This document shows, piece by piece, positions 1 to 11,956 of a DNA stretch of 48,983 nt (position 1 is its first letter; the number at the start of each line of letters is the position of its first letter). The position numbers were made by a program, and so were the translations under genes. The stretch is taken from positions 63,490 through 112,472 of the forward strand of contig NW_019776103.1 in the NCBI RefSeq assembly GCF_001039355.2, read 5' to 3'. The stretch is from Lingula anatina. Taxonomy: Eukaryota > Brachiopoda > Lingulata > Lingulida > Lingulidae. The notes below the pieces were generated by a model, which saw only the letters and a list, made by a program, of their open reading frames with translations, searched no databases and was not told where the DNA came from.

Positions 1-1090
1 ATCTGCCTAAAATATTCATGCAGTTTTATAGCTGTAAACCCTGTGAAGATGGAGATATATGCAATTAAAGATGGTAGTATCAAAATTGGACTTTGGGGGG
101 AGGGGTGTTATAAATGGGTGTGGCTCGCCCAAGCAGGGTCTTATCTGAATTCTACATATATCTGTGGCAAGCCAAATGATTGTTTTCAATGATTGTAAGG
201 TCTAATATTTTTAAGTTTTCTCCATTTTTGTTTAATTTACACAAAATATATCATTATTTTTCCAAGGTAAAAATGGAGTCTCAAAGAGGCTACATAAGCC
301 ATGACTTATAATAGGCTATAATTCTCTGAAGAAAGGATATTTTTGGGATTCCTTCTTAACTCATGAATAACTTCCTAATATGCCTCCATACAACAAATTT
401 GGTTGAAATCCGCTGACCCCCACCTTGCCACCCTGGGCTGGTTCTCTCGTGGACAAGCTCTTAACTTTTATCAGAAGCCAGAGAAGTCATCTTACAGGTA
501 AACAATGCAGCTCAGTTTGACAGCTAAGCACGCTCTGTTCTCCAGTGGCTCGATTGTCGTCATCGGACCACGTGACCACGTAGCTCATTAACTCCCAGGC
601 CGAGCAAATAGGACGTTTTTTAAGCCAAAAATTTACAAAATGAGCTTTTAATTTGTGTATTTGGATAAAGATATCGTTAGTTGGGCATGTTTTCTGAAGA
701 ATATGTTCCGTTGAGGCCATTCTGACGGTATGAAGCAAATCCTTTAAGGTACACAAACTAAGTCAATGAGACAACAAAGGGATATCAGAGTTAACTCATA
801 GGATATCTGGGTCAACTCACGTCGCATCTATTTTTGATTCCAAACTAATTAAAATATCATTTTTTGCAGTGTGGCAAGCATCTGATGAATTTAAATGCGG
901 TAAAACAATTGAAACAAGCTTATAAATGTTATGTTATATAAGTATAGGAATTTATTGTTGATTTCACTTGATTTCGGTTGATTTTGGTATAATGACCCAA
1001 AACCTACTGCTAGGCAAGGTTTAAGTTTATATTTTATGACTAAACAAGAAAAATGTCTTGAGCAAAGATTTATGCAGGTTATGGAAGTAT

Positions 1091-1092
<2 letters not shown>
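1..1092. other. Non-coding, nothing recognised
   Basis: AT-rich sequence. The minus-strand 89-residue frame at 487-756 has no recognisable motif and no convincing splice context. Confidence 0.5.

Positions 1093-1131
<39 letters not shown>
1093..1131. repeat. AAT microsatellite
   Basis: About 13 tandem AAT units. Confidence 0.95.
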
Positions 1132-1132
<1 letters not shown>

Positions 1133-1244
1133 TATCTATTGTCACATTTATACATAGAGCATAGAATGAACATTGATATGACCTGTCGATAAAATAAAAT
1201 ACAATCCATTTTGCTAATTAAAAATACGTACTGCTGATGGGTAA

Positions 1245-1612
1245 AAGCTCTTTTTAGTGCGAGTGGAAGTTGCCTTTAATGACCGTAGTCAGCTGGATGA
1301 CGTGGGTATAAGTGGACTATTCGCTTGGTGACCAGGGTCACCCGTGATTGCTTTTATTGAGCACTCGTCTCATATTCAAACATTCAGTCGAGGGCAACCC
1401 CCTTCCTACAATGCGGCTAGCAGTTTTTAGTACGCGATCGAGGCGCTTCTTGTCTTCTGCTGTAGCACTACCTACCAGACGGTGAAAGAGAGTGTCAGTA
1501 CACTCTCAGTCACCGCCCGGTAAAGTTTTGCCAGCATTACTAGGCTAACATAGTATGACCTCACAAGCCGTAAGAAGTAAAGTCTTTGCTGACCCTTGTA
1601 TGCCAAGAAATT
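1245..1612 (-). pseudogene. Non-LTR retrotransposon reverse transcriptase C-terminal fragment (CR1/L2-like), decayed
   Basis: On the minus strand, with frameshifts, the translation gives fragments such as MLAKLYRAVTESVLTLSF, GSATAEDKKRLDRVLKTAS and RIVGRGLPST. This block follows the polymerase domain in CR1/L2-type elements of animals. The frame is lost towards 1300, where stops appear. No full element, promoter or tail is visible. Family assignment rests on recognition of the conserved KKRLxRVxKTASRI segment. Confidence 0.8.
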
Positions 1613-1778
1613 TTAAATGTCCATTTTAATCACGGAACCATTTATCGTAAGATGGCTGATTTCTGTTGGATTTTTCCTAAAATCTACGATAATTTCTTTC
1701 TTCTTTCGGATATTAAGCTCGTGGTCGTTTTCAGAGCACCGTGTAACATGGGCCGAAAACACAAAATATAAGATGACG

Positions 1779-1855
1779 GCACAGACCGTGATCACAAGAT
1801 ACCGAAAATAGATATTTAGATTTTTAGAAAATAAATTTTCCATGTGAACGGAGCC
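1779..1855. mobile_element. MITE end fragment, same family as 45603
   Basis: It shares GCACAGACCGTGATCA, AGATACCG, TTTTTAGAAAATA and CCATGTGAACGGAGCC with the right arm of the MITE at 45603. The other arm is unrecognisable. Confidence 0.65.
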
Positions 1856-1916
1856 TTATTACGATTAAACATGTCACTTTGGTTGTGAATTTATTATTTT
1901 TTCATTATATCTTCAG

Positions 1917-1977
1917 ATTCTTAAACAGCAGAACTCAGCCGGCCATAGGTCAAGAGGCAACCAAGGCAACAATACAG
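1917..1977 (+). other. Orphan exon candidate
   Basis: A 61-base segment follows a T-rich tract and CAG acceptor and ends at ACAG|GTAACA. One frame reads FLNSRTQPAIGQEATKATIQ and exits in phase 0, which would join the open exon at 3586 without a stop. No conserved domain is recognised. If real, the gene extends left of the window. Confidence 0.3.
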
Positions 1978-2704
1978 GTAACAGCTATATTCACACCATC
2001 TTTTTTTCAAATTCAAGCAATTCTTTTTTATATATCTTTGAGTCCATTTTAATAAAGTTTATACACGGTTTAAAATGTGTGTCACCTGATCTCCGTAGTT
2101 TAAATTCAGTTTAAAATCTTGAAAGACACTGATATACTGTAGTACCTTAAGATAGTTCTTTTGATATAACCCAAACTACAATGTACTTCTGAGTAACGCG
2201 CGTATAACGGCAGGTGATAAGAGCTTAAATAAACTATTATACTGAATACCCCACCAGCAGCCTGATGCTCTATTGTTCATCACTTTCAGACAAGAGCAAC
2301 ACAATGTAAATAGTTACTTACTAGAATTAGGTTAAAAGCTAAGACGAGGTCAAACTTTAAACTTTTTTTTATAAATATAAACCTTAACACCATTTAAATA
2401 TTTTTTCTTGGTTAAAAGAAATTATATTTAAGTATAGATTGATACCATATAATTATTTATGATTAGTGCAGCTAGTTTGATACTGTATATCCAATTTACA
2501 TGTTTTTTATTCACATATGTGACTTCATTTCAAAGTAGAAGTGGGGTCTTTCCGTAAAAAAGACGCACTGAAGAGAAGGTATATTCTGAATATTATTGGA
2601 AAGATGGAATGCATGATATATATTGCAAATTAAGCAATTTTGTTTTAATGTTTATACGACTTAAAGTATATTTTTTGATTAGGTCAGAGGTCATATTTGG
2701 TTAA

Positions 2705-2716
2705 CCCCCCCCCCCC

Positions 2717-2748
<32 letters not shown>
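2705..2748. repeat. Poly-C / poly-A tract
   Basis: Thirteen C followed by 31 A. The small ORF through it is not a gene. Confidence 0.95.
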
Positions 2749-2751
<3 letters not shown>

Positions 2752-3585
2752 CATACACTGTTAATTTTGATTCAATAAATAAGGGAAATAGGTATGGGTT
2801 TTATTATTTGCATTCGGAAACATACCTTGCTATGGAAGCATACCTTAATTATGCTTTGAAGGATTTAAAAATTTTGTATAATAATGAGATCGACCTCTGA
2901 AATTGACAAAAAATTAAGCCTGATTTATTCTGACCTCTGAAAGAAATAAAGGGAAACATATTCAGAGGTTCAGATGAGCACAAATGGAAATGCTTTCATC
3001 CTCATTATCTCTTAAACCTTAAAGATAGAATCATCACATGCCTGTAAGCATACCACCAATTCCACGTCAAGAGAATTTAAGAGACGTTTAGTTAAAAGCT
3101 ATAATTTGAAAGGCCTGTATCAAAATATATCACCCGGTCCTCTCACGAAATCGATCACTTAACAGATATTCAACATTAGCAGATTTAGGATGAGTAGGGT
3201 ATGTTTTGAATGCACGGTGATTATGAGAGAAAAATGCAGTGAGGTCCGCAATAGGTTGTATCATACCCTGCTAAAATTTTAACAATTGCACCAATTTGTC
3301 AATTTTTTATTAAGGGGCATGCGCACTTTATACTCAGAATTTCTTTATAATGGCAACGTATTTATGTCAAGTGACATGTGGCATTTAAGGTCAAACAGAA
3401 GCATGTTTATCATTCTTCCAAATACATTTGCACATTGATTATCATAATTTTATTAATTATTATTTATCTTTGAGGAGTGGGGTAGGTGAAGGATGCAAAT
3501 AAAACATACATTCACTAACACACATTTTCAGGATAGCTCTAACAGGGTTATGGGATGACAGTGAAATGGATTGTTCTATGCACAG

Positions 3586-3681
3586 GCCGATCAAGTGCAC
3601 CAAGGACCTGAGGACAAGCCGCTCCACACCAACCCCACACTAGATACTGCATATGTAACATTATCATGTAGGTTGTTTTAA
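3586..3681 (+). other. Orphan terminal exon candidate
   Basis: After an acceptor TATGCACAG an open frame runs 31 residues to a TAA at 3679-3681 (ADQVHQGPEDKPLHTNPTLD, then TAYVTLSCRLF). It is polar and tail-like, with a possible YVTL tyrosine motif. It could be the last exon of a gene whose previous exon is 1917-1977. Evidence is only frame and splice site. Confidence 0.3.
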
Positions 3682-3929
3682 TGTGTTTACCAAATTCATG
3701 CTCGTGACCTCTTTCGATATCTTTCTACCTAAACGTAACCCCCATCGAAAGATAATTTGGAAATATGATAAAGGAAAAGAAGCATGAATAATTAATGAAA
3801 TAAATAGTTTTGATTGGGGAAAACCTTTTTCCGACATTTCGACAATGCGCATGAAATGACCAGAAACTTTACAGACAGACTTCTATCTATATATAGGAAG
3901 TACATACCACAAAAAATAAGAAGTATTAA

Positions 3930-4725
3930 ACACCCAAACCCAATATAGAGGGGCAGTTCACATGCTGAAGTGTAAGAAAATAAAAAATGAATGGTGTCTC
4001 CACTGAAATCCAATTTTTAAAATTTTACCATGTCTTAAACATTACGCAAAGAGCCCTATATGGTAACGTATGTTCTTGCCATTTAATTTTCATTTTTATG
4101 CCGCGTTCCGATATATATATTTTGGTGGTTCAGTCATGGTATATTAGACATGACGTAAGGACGTTTTTATAAATATTTAAACTGTATCTCAAGGGGCTTT
4201 GCGTCATCACTTACACTAGGTAACGTATGTTCCCTAGAAAAATTGTCAAAATGTTTCATTTTGTTCAAGTACTTGTGTGCAAGAGATATAATATTTTCTT
4301 TTGCTAACCGAACAATATATTGTGGTTCCATGATAGTTTGACATTTCTGATATAATATTTGGATCATGAAGGGATTTTTTTTAATTAAATGCTTACTTTA
4401 CTGTCGGTAGGGTGTATTTTCCCTATTTTTTAATATTCTGTGACAAGCAAACTAAAGTCGCTCAAAAACAATTCACTGCTCTATACAGAAGATTATTATA
4501 ATTTTTAGCAACGTTATACTTGTAGGAGATAAATCAATGAACAAAACCAGTGATGACTGAATTTTAAAAGTGAGTAGAACGTTTCACAGTTTGACGTTTT
4601 GTATCCATGACAGTAACGTATGTGGGGCCCTAAAATAATCAAACACAGTTAGCAATCTGTGCAGTAAATATATCTAAATAACATGCTTGTGACATCAGTT
4701 GCACCTCTATATTGGGTTTGGGTGT
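3930..4725. mobile_element. Short inverted-repeat transposon, unclassified
   Basis: The ends at 3930-3952 and 4700-4725 are inverted copies (ACACCCAAACCCAATATAGA). The interior is AT-rich, with three TAACGTATGT motifs and no transposase. The target duplication is unclear. Confidence 0.6.
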
Positions 4726-4945
4726 AAAGCGAATGACAAGCCTTGGTTCTCCAACAGGTTACGGCATGAAATTCTAAAAAACGAAATTATATGCTAAAAT
4801 GAGAATAATTCCTACGCAGGATAATACAAATGGTTTTAAGGCTAAGTCCGCTCTGGTTTATAAACTGATAAAGGGCAAGAAGGGAACTTATTACAATAGT
4901 CTAATTGGCGAAAAATCAGACGGACGTAAACTGAACTGACATACC

Positions 4946-5404
4946 ATGAAAAGCATGATAGGAACACAGTTCAATACGTCAATTCCAGCTTTCGTTAATG
5001 CTTCAATAGGTATGTCTGCATATACTGGTCGGAAAAATCTAGTGTTGCTTATTATGTGTTTCTCAAAGAGATTTCACTCTGACGATGAGACTGACACTGC
5101 AACGCTATTCTCCCTTCTCCCCCAGAACAAGTGAAACTCTGTCTGAGGTGGATGTGACTGATACGGAAATCAAATCTGAACAATAATTGATAACTTGGAT
5201 AGCTCAAAGGCTGAAACTCCACGACATTCTTCTTTTGATGCCCTCTTAAACAGGCGAAGTTACCGTAATTTCTATAAAATAATCGAAAATATACTGGGAG
5301 ATGACTGCAATAACTTCAGAACACAACAAGATAAAATTAACCTCTTTCTACATGGTCACAAATCGCTAACTCCTTGTAATAATGACAGGATTTTTGAGAC
5401 TTGA
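4946..5404 (+). pseudogene. Possible retrotransposon-derived coding remnant
   Basis: Two open stretches, 4946-5134 and 5195-5404, are separated by stops in the same region. The second reads FDALLNRRSYRNFYKIIENI followed by a polar tail with LFLHGHKSL. This resembles the variable C-terminal tails of non-LTR reverse transcriptases in marine invertebrates, but no catalytic motif is present. It could also be chance. I do not recognise a gene. Confidence 0.3.
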
Positions 5405-6990
5405 TTTCCTAATAGACAAAGTGTGATTTCAAATAGCCACATGTATGATTTATACATGAGCCAGCCCAGCCAGTACTTGGGTGCTGGTATACTGGGGATA
5501 ATTATCGATACAATAATATTTTAAAGATTTTTTTAAATACATTCATTCTCTCAATGCGTATACTGAATATGCCAATTAAAGTTAATGTGTTAGATGGAAA
5601 AATGAACATGGAAACCAAGCTGCTTGTAGCAGTATACGTTTCTGTTCACATTTATCTTTATTATTGACAAAATGTTTAATTCTTCAGTAAATTAATATTT
5701 TATATTTTTAACGTATTTCAAACCATTGTTTTCACCTACACAGTGACTTATATATAATATGCATGGCTATTTTTGAAACATTCACCAAATAAAATGTTCT
5801 TCTTAAACAATGATGAAAAATCTTTTTAGTTTCCATTTGTTGAAAATCCCAAAAATGACCTCCTGTGATATTTGACTCATTATCAATGACCCTTGACTAA
5901 TTGTAATGCATTCATGACTTTTGAAATACATTGTCCCTTCCCTTGCCTCCATAAGGGTATATAAAATATTGATATACTTCTTACGCTATAGATAAAGTAA
6001 GCCTTTTCTCTCCCTGCCCCCATCAGAGGTACCAGTATGAGAAGGCTCTCACACATATATATATTTGAAACCCTAAAACCCGCAAAACCCTAAAAACTAA
6101 AAGAACCATGAAAGCCAACACATACTAACACCCTACATATATTTAACCTTCAACACGTCATAGTGCTGAACACATTCAGGCTTAACACCTGTAACATGCT
6201 TGGGGGCTAAACTTGCCAAGCAACTAAACGCGGTGAAAAAATGAGACAAAACAGGCGCTCAGAATGTGCTTAAGAGCTAACCAGTGTTAACGTTTCTACA
6301 GTGTAGTTCTTCCAATTAGACTAGTAAAAGATGTCCCTGGACACTGTTTTTGTATTGTGGAAATAATAGTATTAGAAGTTTTAACGTTATGTTAAAACAC
6401 GAGATTATGCTATTTATACGTGCATACCTCTATGTAAACTTAATTAGACTAACTAAAGATATTTTATATACGCCAAAAAAAAAAAATAATAATAATAATA
6501 AAAAAACACTACGTATTTATGCAACGGTTCACAGCAAAGTCTATTTCTCTTTGTTCTTATTTATTCCATACCATCTTGCTGTAAATATATAAGGAGCGAT
6601 GAGCAAAGAAGAATGTGCGATCATCATAATAATGTTATTAATAGCTATAATCTTAATATATAATAAGTATAATAATAATAATGATAATATTCATAAAATA
6701 ATTAAACTATTGACCACGTACCTGTAAATATATAAAGAGCGATGAGCAAAGAAGAATGACAGAAAAAGGCGGCGACGATATTTATAAGCGACGAAAGGCG
6801 GGAAAGATGACCAATGGGAATGAGAGAGTAAGATGACGCCCACGTGACAAAACAAAAGACGAACACGAGTGAAGAAAATACATTCATACGGCTACATCAC
6901 ACTTCATTGCACTTCATTGCATGATAGTGTTATAGTGAGCAATTAGTCCCTTACCTACACTGGTCTATCGTTTCATTGTGTGAAAAGCTC
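5405..6990. other. Non-coding; one short direct repeat
   Basis: The segment TGTAAATATATAA(A/G)GAGCGA, followed by TGAGCAAAGAAGAATG, occurs at about 6580-6616 and again at about 6722-6759. No gene was recognised. Confidence 0.5.
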
Positions 6991-6993
6991 CAG

Positions 6994-7265
6994 TGGCCAG
7001 ACAATTTTCTCGGTGCCATGAAGATAAACAGTTAAAAAATATCCACAATAAATTCGGCAACCGTAGGATGCGCCAACATATAGATAATTGCGATAGTATT
7101 TATGCCAAAACATCAAAATGAATAGCCCTGCCGTTCCAATCGGCAATCCTCGACTGTCGAGTGCGGAGACATCCGAGTAGTTCCAAGTGCTGCCGTTCTA
7201 CCCTTTAAACCAATCAAAGCAACGGAAAGGGGTCACGTGATCACTTGACCTACATCTGATCGATG
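6994..7265. repeat. Left arm of a long inverted repeat pair
   Basis: It is the reverse complement of 10590-10818, with shared blocks such as CCACAATAAATTCGGCAACC and CAATCAAAGCAACGGAAAGG. Compared with the right arm it carries an extra roughly 50-bp block resembling the hAT-like MITE interior (GGAGACATCCGAGTAGTTCC). Confidence 0.7.
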
Positions 7266-8029
7266 TAAACAATGAATTTCCATGCGAAGCTTGCACATTT
7301 AATAGATGATTCCCATGCGTTGTTTCAATAAAAAAAATACGTCCTAGGTTTTTAAAATCGATGTCAATATCGAGAGAAAGATTTAAATAGTTGGAAAATA
7401 CGTGTATTTTAGGTGTATTTATATAATTGGCTAAATGATGACGTGAATTCACGGCAAAAAGGTATGTAGTATAGCCCGTAGACTGTGCACTGTACCACTT
7501 CTACAATCGCACACAGGTCACACTATTACCCAATATAGTGATCATATAATCACTTGCATGTATGTTCAGTAATGTTACATTGAATGCATTTTAAATTCTC
7601 AGGTGTGTTAAAGCGCATATAATCACTTAAAATTATTTGACTCAATATTTTACACTGATAAATAGTATAAATCCATGTGTAGAGTTACAAACTAGGTATC
7701 ATGCGGACTGTCTGTTTATGAAGCTGGCAAGTGCTCAAAAAATTATTTCAAAAATATATAAGTGCTTCACTAGGTAGAATAATTGAGTTTTTTATGTTCA
7801 AGTTTATCTTTAAATTGCAGAGGTACAATTTTTAAAGAAGTTTAATTGTTGCAATTAATTGCAGCATTGTCTAGTAATAACAGCATATTAAAAGAAATAA
7901 CAGCTCACATTTAACAAGGCTTTTATGATATATATAATATATTTTTCCAACTTAATTATTTCAACTGTGAAATTATAACTTTCTACATTTCTTGTGCATA
8001 TCTGAAAAAGATTAATAAAATGCCATTCG

Positions 8030-8490
8030 AACAGGTACACTTAAAGTTTTGCAAATGGATTTTAGGTCTAAGAAAGCAGGCTAGCAATACCATTTTTAGA
8101 GCTAAGCTTGGCAGTTACCCTATTATTTCAACTATAACTAAACCTGTCTAAAGATTAGTCTTAGACTGGAACAACTACTAGTAGATAATAGAACTGTAAA
8201 TCAGGTGCACAGTCTTGAGCAAGATACAAAGGGAAACACATGGACAGAATCTATCCGAAGATAACAACCCACCAAAGAAATTATATCAAATAGAAAACCT
8301 TTTAGAAATATTGAACATAAAAATCGAAAAACACTTCTGGCAGGAATTAAATAGCTCAATCTCAAACAAATTAAGGACATACAAAACAATAAAAAAAATA
8401 TTATGAATGTGAAAATTACATCAAAATGAGTGTCTCCCCATTAAATATCAAAACACTTGCAAAAATTAGACTAAGTGACCACAACTTTTT
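8030..8490 (+). pseudogene. Non-LTR retrotransposon C-terminal fragment, decayed
   Basis: The plus-strand translation begins QVHLKFCKWILGLRKQASN and continues TIFRAKLGSYPII before a TAA near 8150. After further stops it resumes from 8215 with IQRETHGQNLSEDNN and ends near KIRLSDHNF. The motif HLKFCKxILGxxKxxxN and a later LSDH segment are typical of the region after the polymerase domain in non-LTR elements of invertebrates. Stops and shifts show it is dead. Confidence 0.65.
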
Positions 8491-8510
8491 TTTTTTTACA
8501 AATAATGCAG

Positions 8511-8636
8511 ATAGCTGGCAGCACTGGTGACTTTGATATACCAAACCCTGAGACTGATCTCAATTTCTTGGGAGATGGACCTTGTATTTTGGGAAGAGTA
8601 CAACTGGTTGATGGTTCTGTAAAAGAAGCAAAATAA
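8511..8636 (+). other. Orphan terminal exon candidate
   Basis: A strong acceptor (12-T tract, then AATGCAG) is followed by an open frame of 41 residues to a TAA at 8634-8636. It contains DFDIPNPETDLNFLGDGPC and ILGRVQLVDGSVKEAK. The composition is protein-like, with no homology I recognise. The preceding DNA is retrotransposon debris, so upstream exons would lie further left. Confidence 0.35.
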
Positions 8637-8639
8637 CAT

Positions 8640-9800
8640 TTTACTTTTCATACCATATATATTAGTGCATTATAATGTGCAGATACTGACTACTACAGAA
8701 ACAACTTTAACGTTGGATAAATATCCAAGTGGGTGTAACAAAGATATGTAAAAATAGTAATGTGCTCAAAATTCAGTTATAAAAACAGTTGCCCTGTATA
8801 AATAAAAAGACAACATAGAATACATATTTCAAATAAAAACATCTGGATACCTGGATACACAAATGATTTAGCAAATACAGAGCAGACCGCAAATCCTTGA
8901 TTGTTGCAAGTGCAATTGTATATACAATCACTATGATTTAACTATAAAATAAATAAATAATAATGAAATAAGATAAGACAGTCGCATGTGAGTTTATCAC
9001 ATGATTGACACCAAGTGATATTAACAACTATAATTACATATATCCTCATGATTCAAAGGGCATAGGGTAGGTATAGGATTCAATGTATTAGTGGCTCAGC
9101 ATGTTCCTTTTATGAGGAACTAAGCTGTAACAAACTATAGGCAAATGAGACCCACTGTTTAATATTTGTTGCAACTAAGACAAATAAATCAAGTTTAAAG
9201 ATCTAATAATTAATAGGGAGCCCACTAGCATTCTGCTGCCCAGATTAATATCAGATGCCTTGAATAAAATTGACTCTTCTCTTTAAACTGAACTACATCT
9301 ACCAGTCACCCTACTCATTATAATTATTCCTTAATTGATACTGTTTGTCAACGTATTTCTTTATTGATACTATTTATGTATACCTTTACTGATTTTATTC
9401 ATAAGGGAAAGTTACAAGGATTATTCCTAACAGTCCTAATTAAATTAATCACATTGCAGCTTGTTCTGTGAAAAGCTATCCTACTTTTTCTGGCTCACAA
9501 GATACAGTAAATATTCCCTAAAATACATTCTCATTGAAGTTGGGCTTAGCCTATACATATTTATATTCACTAATGGTTGCACATGTGCAGCAATGTAACT
9601 GGGGGGGAGGAACACTCCACAAATAACATAAAAGATTCTACCATGATACTTAAGCCTTTGTCTCATAAAATCCCACCATAACATTTGTTTGTATATCTTG
9701 TTGTGTGAAGCCTTACATTATTTTGTGTAAATGCAATGCTAATATGGATGAACTAATAATGAGATGTTAATCATGGCAAGAACATACAGCTAGCTTAGGC
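8640..9800. other. Non-coding, nothing recognised
   Basis: AT-rich sequence without open frames of coding character or repeat structure I could define. Confidence 0.45.
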
Positions 9801-9809
9801 TGTATTCCC

Positions 9810-9982
9810 AGAGCTTTTAGATTGATCTGTCCCCGCGGGGAGTCTCACTAGATTACTGTCAGATAATCCGGCTTAAATGTCCGTCCCGCCTACTACAAGC
9901 TGTAAGGGGGTATTTAACTTTCGTGTCCGCCCCACTGACAGCTGTTTAGCGTGAACCCCTAAAGTAGATATATCTAATCTCT
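9810..9982. mobile_element. Small MITE, GATCGATCTA family, copy 1
   Basis: The ends AGAGCTTTTAGATTGATC and ATATCTAATCTCTGG are imperfect inverted repeats. The interior matches the copy at 37361 in opposite orientation (AGATTACTGTCAGATAATCC). Confidence 0.7.
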
Positions 9983-10214
9983 GGAAATGGGGTCTTATTC
10001 AACAGAGAATGAGTTGTTTCATATCTTAAAACCTCTAAGTATTTACAAATAAAATAATAATAACACTAATAAACTTTTTTATCATTTTCTTTTTTTTTCT
10101 TTCTTTCATATCACTTTTATCAGTCACATATTGTTATGTAACATCAGCCACGTACAATGTAAACATCACACGATCAGGGCTGATTTAAAAACAAATTACA
10201 ATATGTTGACATAC

Positions 10215-10416
10215 CTTCTTCAGCAGGACTGCCTTGTTTCTCAGCTTTCTCATACTTCTTTGCCGCCTGAGATAGCCCCTTCTTGTTAGTTAGCTTTCTG
10301 TAGCAAGAAAAGTGACATCGTGGTTTGGCTTCCAAATCGTCGAATCCTTTATCTAAATCCGTACTGTACGGATCCACTGAACAGCAGCGGCTTCTCTGCT
10401 GCCAAATTTCCGCCAT
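10215..10416 (-). CDS. First coding exon of an unrecognised gene
   Basis: On the minus strand, ATGGCGG at 10416 lies in GC-richer sequence and opens a 67-codon frame ending at a good donor (GAAG|GTATGT, phase 1). The peptide is MAEIWQQRSRCC, an acidic part, PRCHFSCYRKLTNKKGL, then a Lys/Glu-rich end. The CxxxCY pattern could be half of a zinc-binding site. Continuation exons would lie at lower coordinates but were not found. The exon sits just inside one arm of an inverted repeat pair (6994-7265 and 10590-10818), so it may belong to a transposon rather than a host gene. Confidence 0.45.
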
Positions 10417-10589
10417 TGTTTCGCTGCGACTCTAAAATTTTCCCAGCGAACACGTGTGATGGTATCTAGAGTCTCTTAATTAGCTACCTTCTTCTATGTG
10501 CATGCAACACGAAAGATGAGAATTTGGCGAAGATTTCGCGTCTCCCTCCTCAGACTCTTCATTACAGCCGACCATGCAGCTTTGTTTAC

Positions 10590-10818
10590 ATGGCATGGCC
10601 TGGTGGGAAGGTGACGTGACCCCCTTTCCGTTGCTTTGATTGGTTAATCTGATCTGAATCTGATTAAAAGGCTCGAACGGCGGGGCTATTCATTTTGATG
10701 TTTCGGCATAAATACTACCGCAATTATCTTTATGTTGCCGCACCTCTCGGTTGCCGAATTTATTGTGGATATTCTTTTACTGTTTATCTTAATGCACCGT
10801 GAAAATTGTTTGGCCACA
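10590..10818. repeat. Right arm of a long inverted repeat pair
   Basis: It is complementary to 6994-7265. The two arms enclose about 3.3 kb that include a minus-strand first exon starting 170 bases inside this arm. The arms may be transposon ends or two independent MITE copies. Confidence 0.7.
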
Positions 10819-11573
10819 TCACATATTGAAGGAAAGAGCTTTTCTAAACGCTTTTATGCATATCAGGTGGGGTACTAAATGACGACAGCAGTTTGGAGCT
10901 TCCGAACGTTTATTCACCGACTTTCGCTTCATACAACTTCACAAATATTTATATTCAATTTCTCCGTACTGATCACGCATTTGCTTGTTTTCTTTTCCAT
11001 TGTATTTGCGTGATTGCAAAATATTTCCCATTCTCATGTTGCAAGTCACTATGCAACATTTCCTTATTAGGTAATCCCTAAGAGACTTGTTTTCAATTAA
11101 AGATATCTAAAATATTATTTGGATTACTCATGTTTGGACCTTATCCAAAACTCAGTTATCATGTGATAAATAGATGATCAAAATTATTATATGTTATGAA
11201 ATTAACCAAGCACATTAACTGTTACTGACTTTGACCTTTTCTATCTTTTTCTGACACTAAAAACATGTTCTACACTTGTTGACTCTTGGAGAAACTTAAC
11301 TTACACTTAATAACTCTTTGTCACTTTTACTCATTTGATTCCGCTTTAATTGTTTTCTGTATATGGCAAAAATGTAAGTAATTTGCTTTACAACAATAGT
11401 AGTACTGTTGCCGTGACCGTACGGTCGAAAACTTGAAAACTTTCTTGTAGTGGATATATTATATTTTGCTGCATAGAAACCTATTGAAAACTGATATAAA
11501 CTGATGTGAACTGAAACTGAATTAAACCGATGAAAACTCATAAACATAAAACAATATGGTCCGCTGAGACCCA

Positions 11574-11673
11574 TCCCAGCAGACAAACGACATTGATTCA
11601 CCGTTGAATCAACGTTAATTTTGGTGGATCAACGTTGAATCAACGTAGAATCAATGTCGTTTGCCTGCTGGGA
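11574..11673. mobile_element. CAACGTTG palindromic MITE
   Basis: A near-perfect 100-bp palindrome from TCCCAGCAGACAAACGACAT to its complement, filled with ATCAACGTTGAATC motifs. It can fold into a single hairpin. Confidence 0.8.
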
Positions 11674-11956
11674 TGTCGCTCAACTGCACGTGTTGCAGTT
11701 ACAAGTACATTGCTAATGTGCACCTGTTCGTAGATTGAAATAGTGTTATATGTTTTACATGTTGACGTTTTGTCAATCATTTTAACCCTCTTGAAAACTC
11801 GATAATTAGCCTATTGATTATTCAGTTTTTTTCACCAATAAGTCAACATAGGCAGGCATATACAGTTTTATATACTACTTAGTCTATTTCAATGCCAAAT
11901 TCAGCTCTCTACAACTGTCAATCTATCTGTCAGTCTATTTCACTGCAAAACTGTAA

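Noticed and set aside
1093-1131. Regular short repeats considered as a CRISPR array
   Set aside because: Simple AAT microsatellite without spacers; the genome is eukaryotic. The same applies to the other microsatellites.
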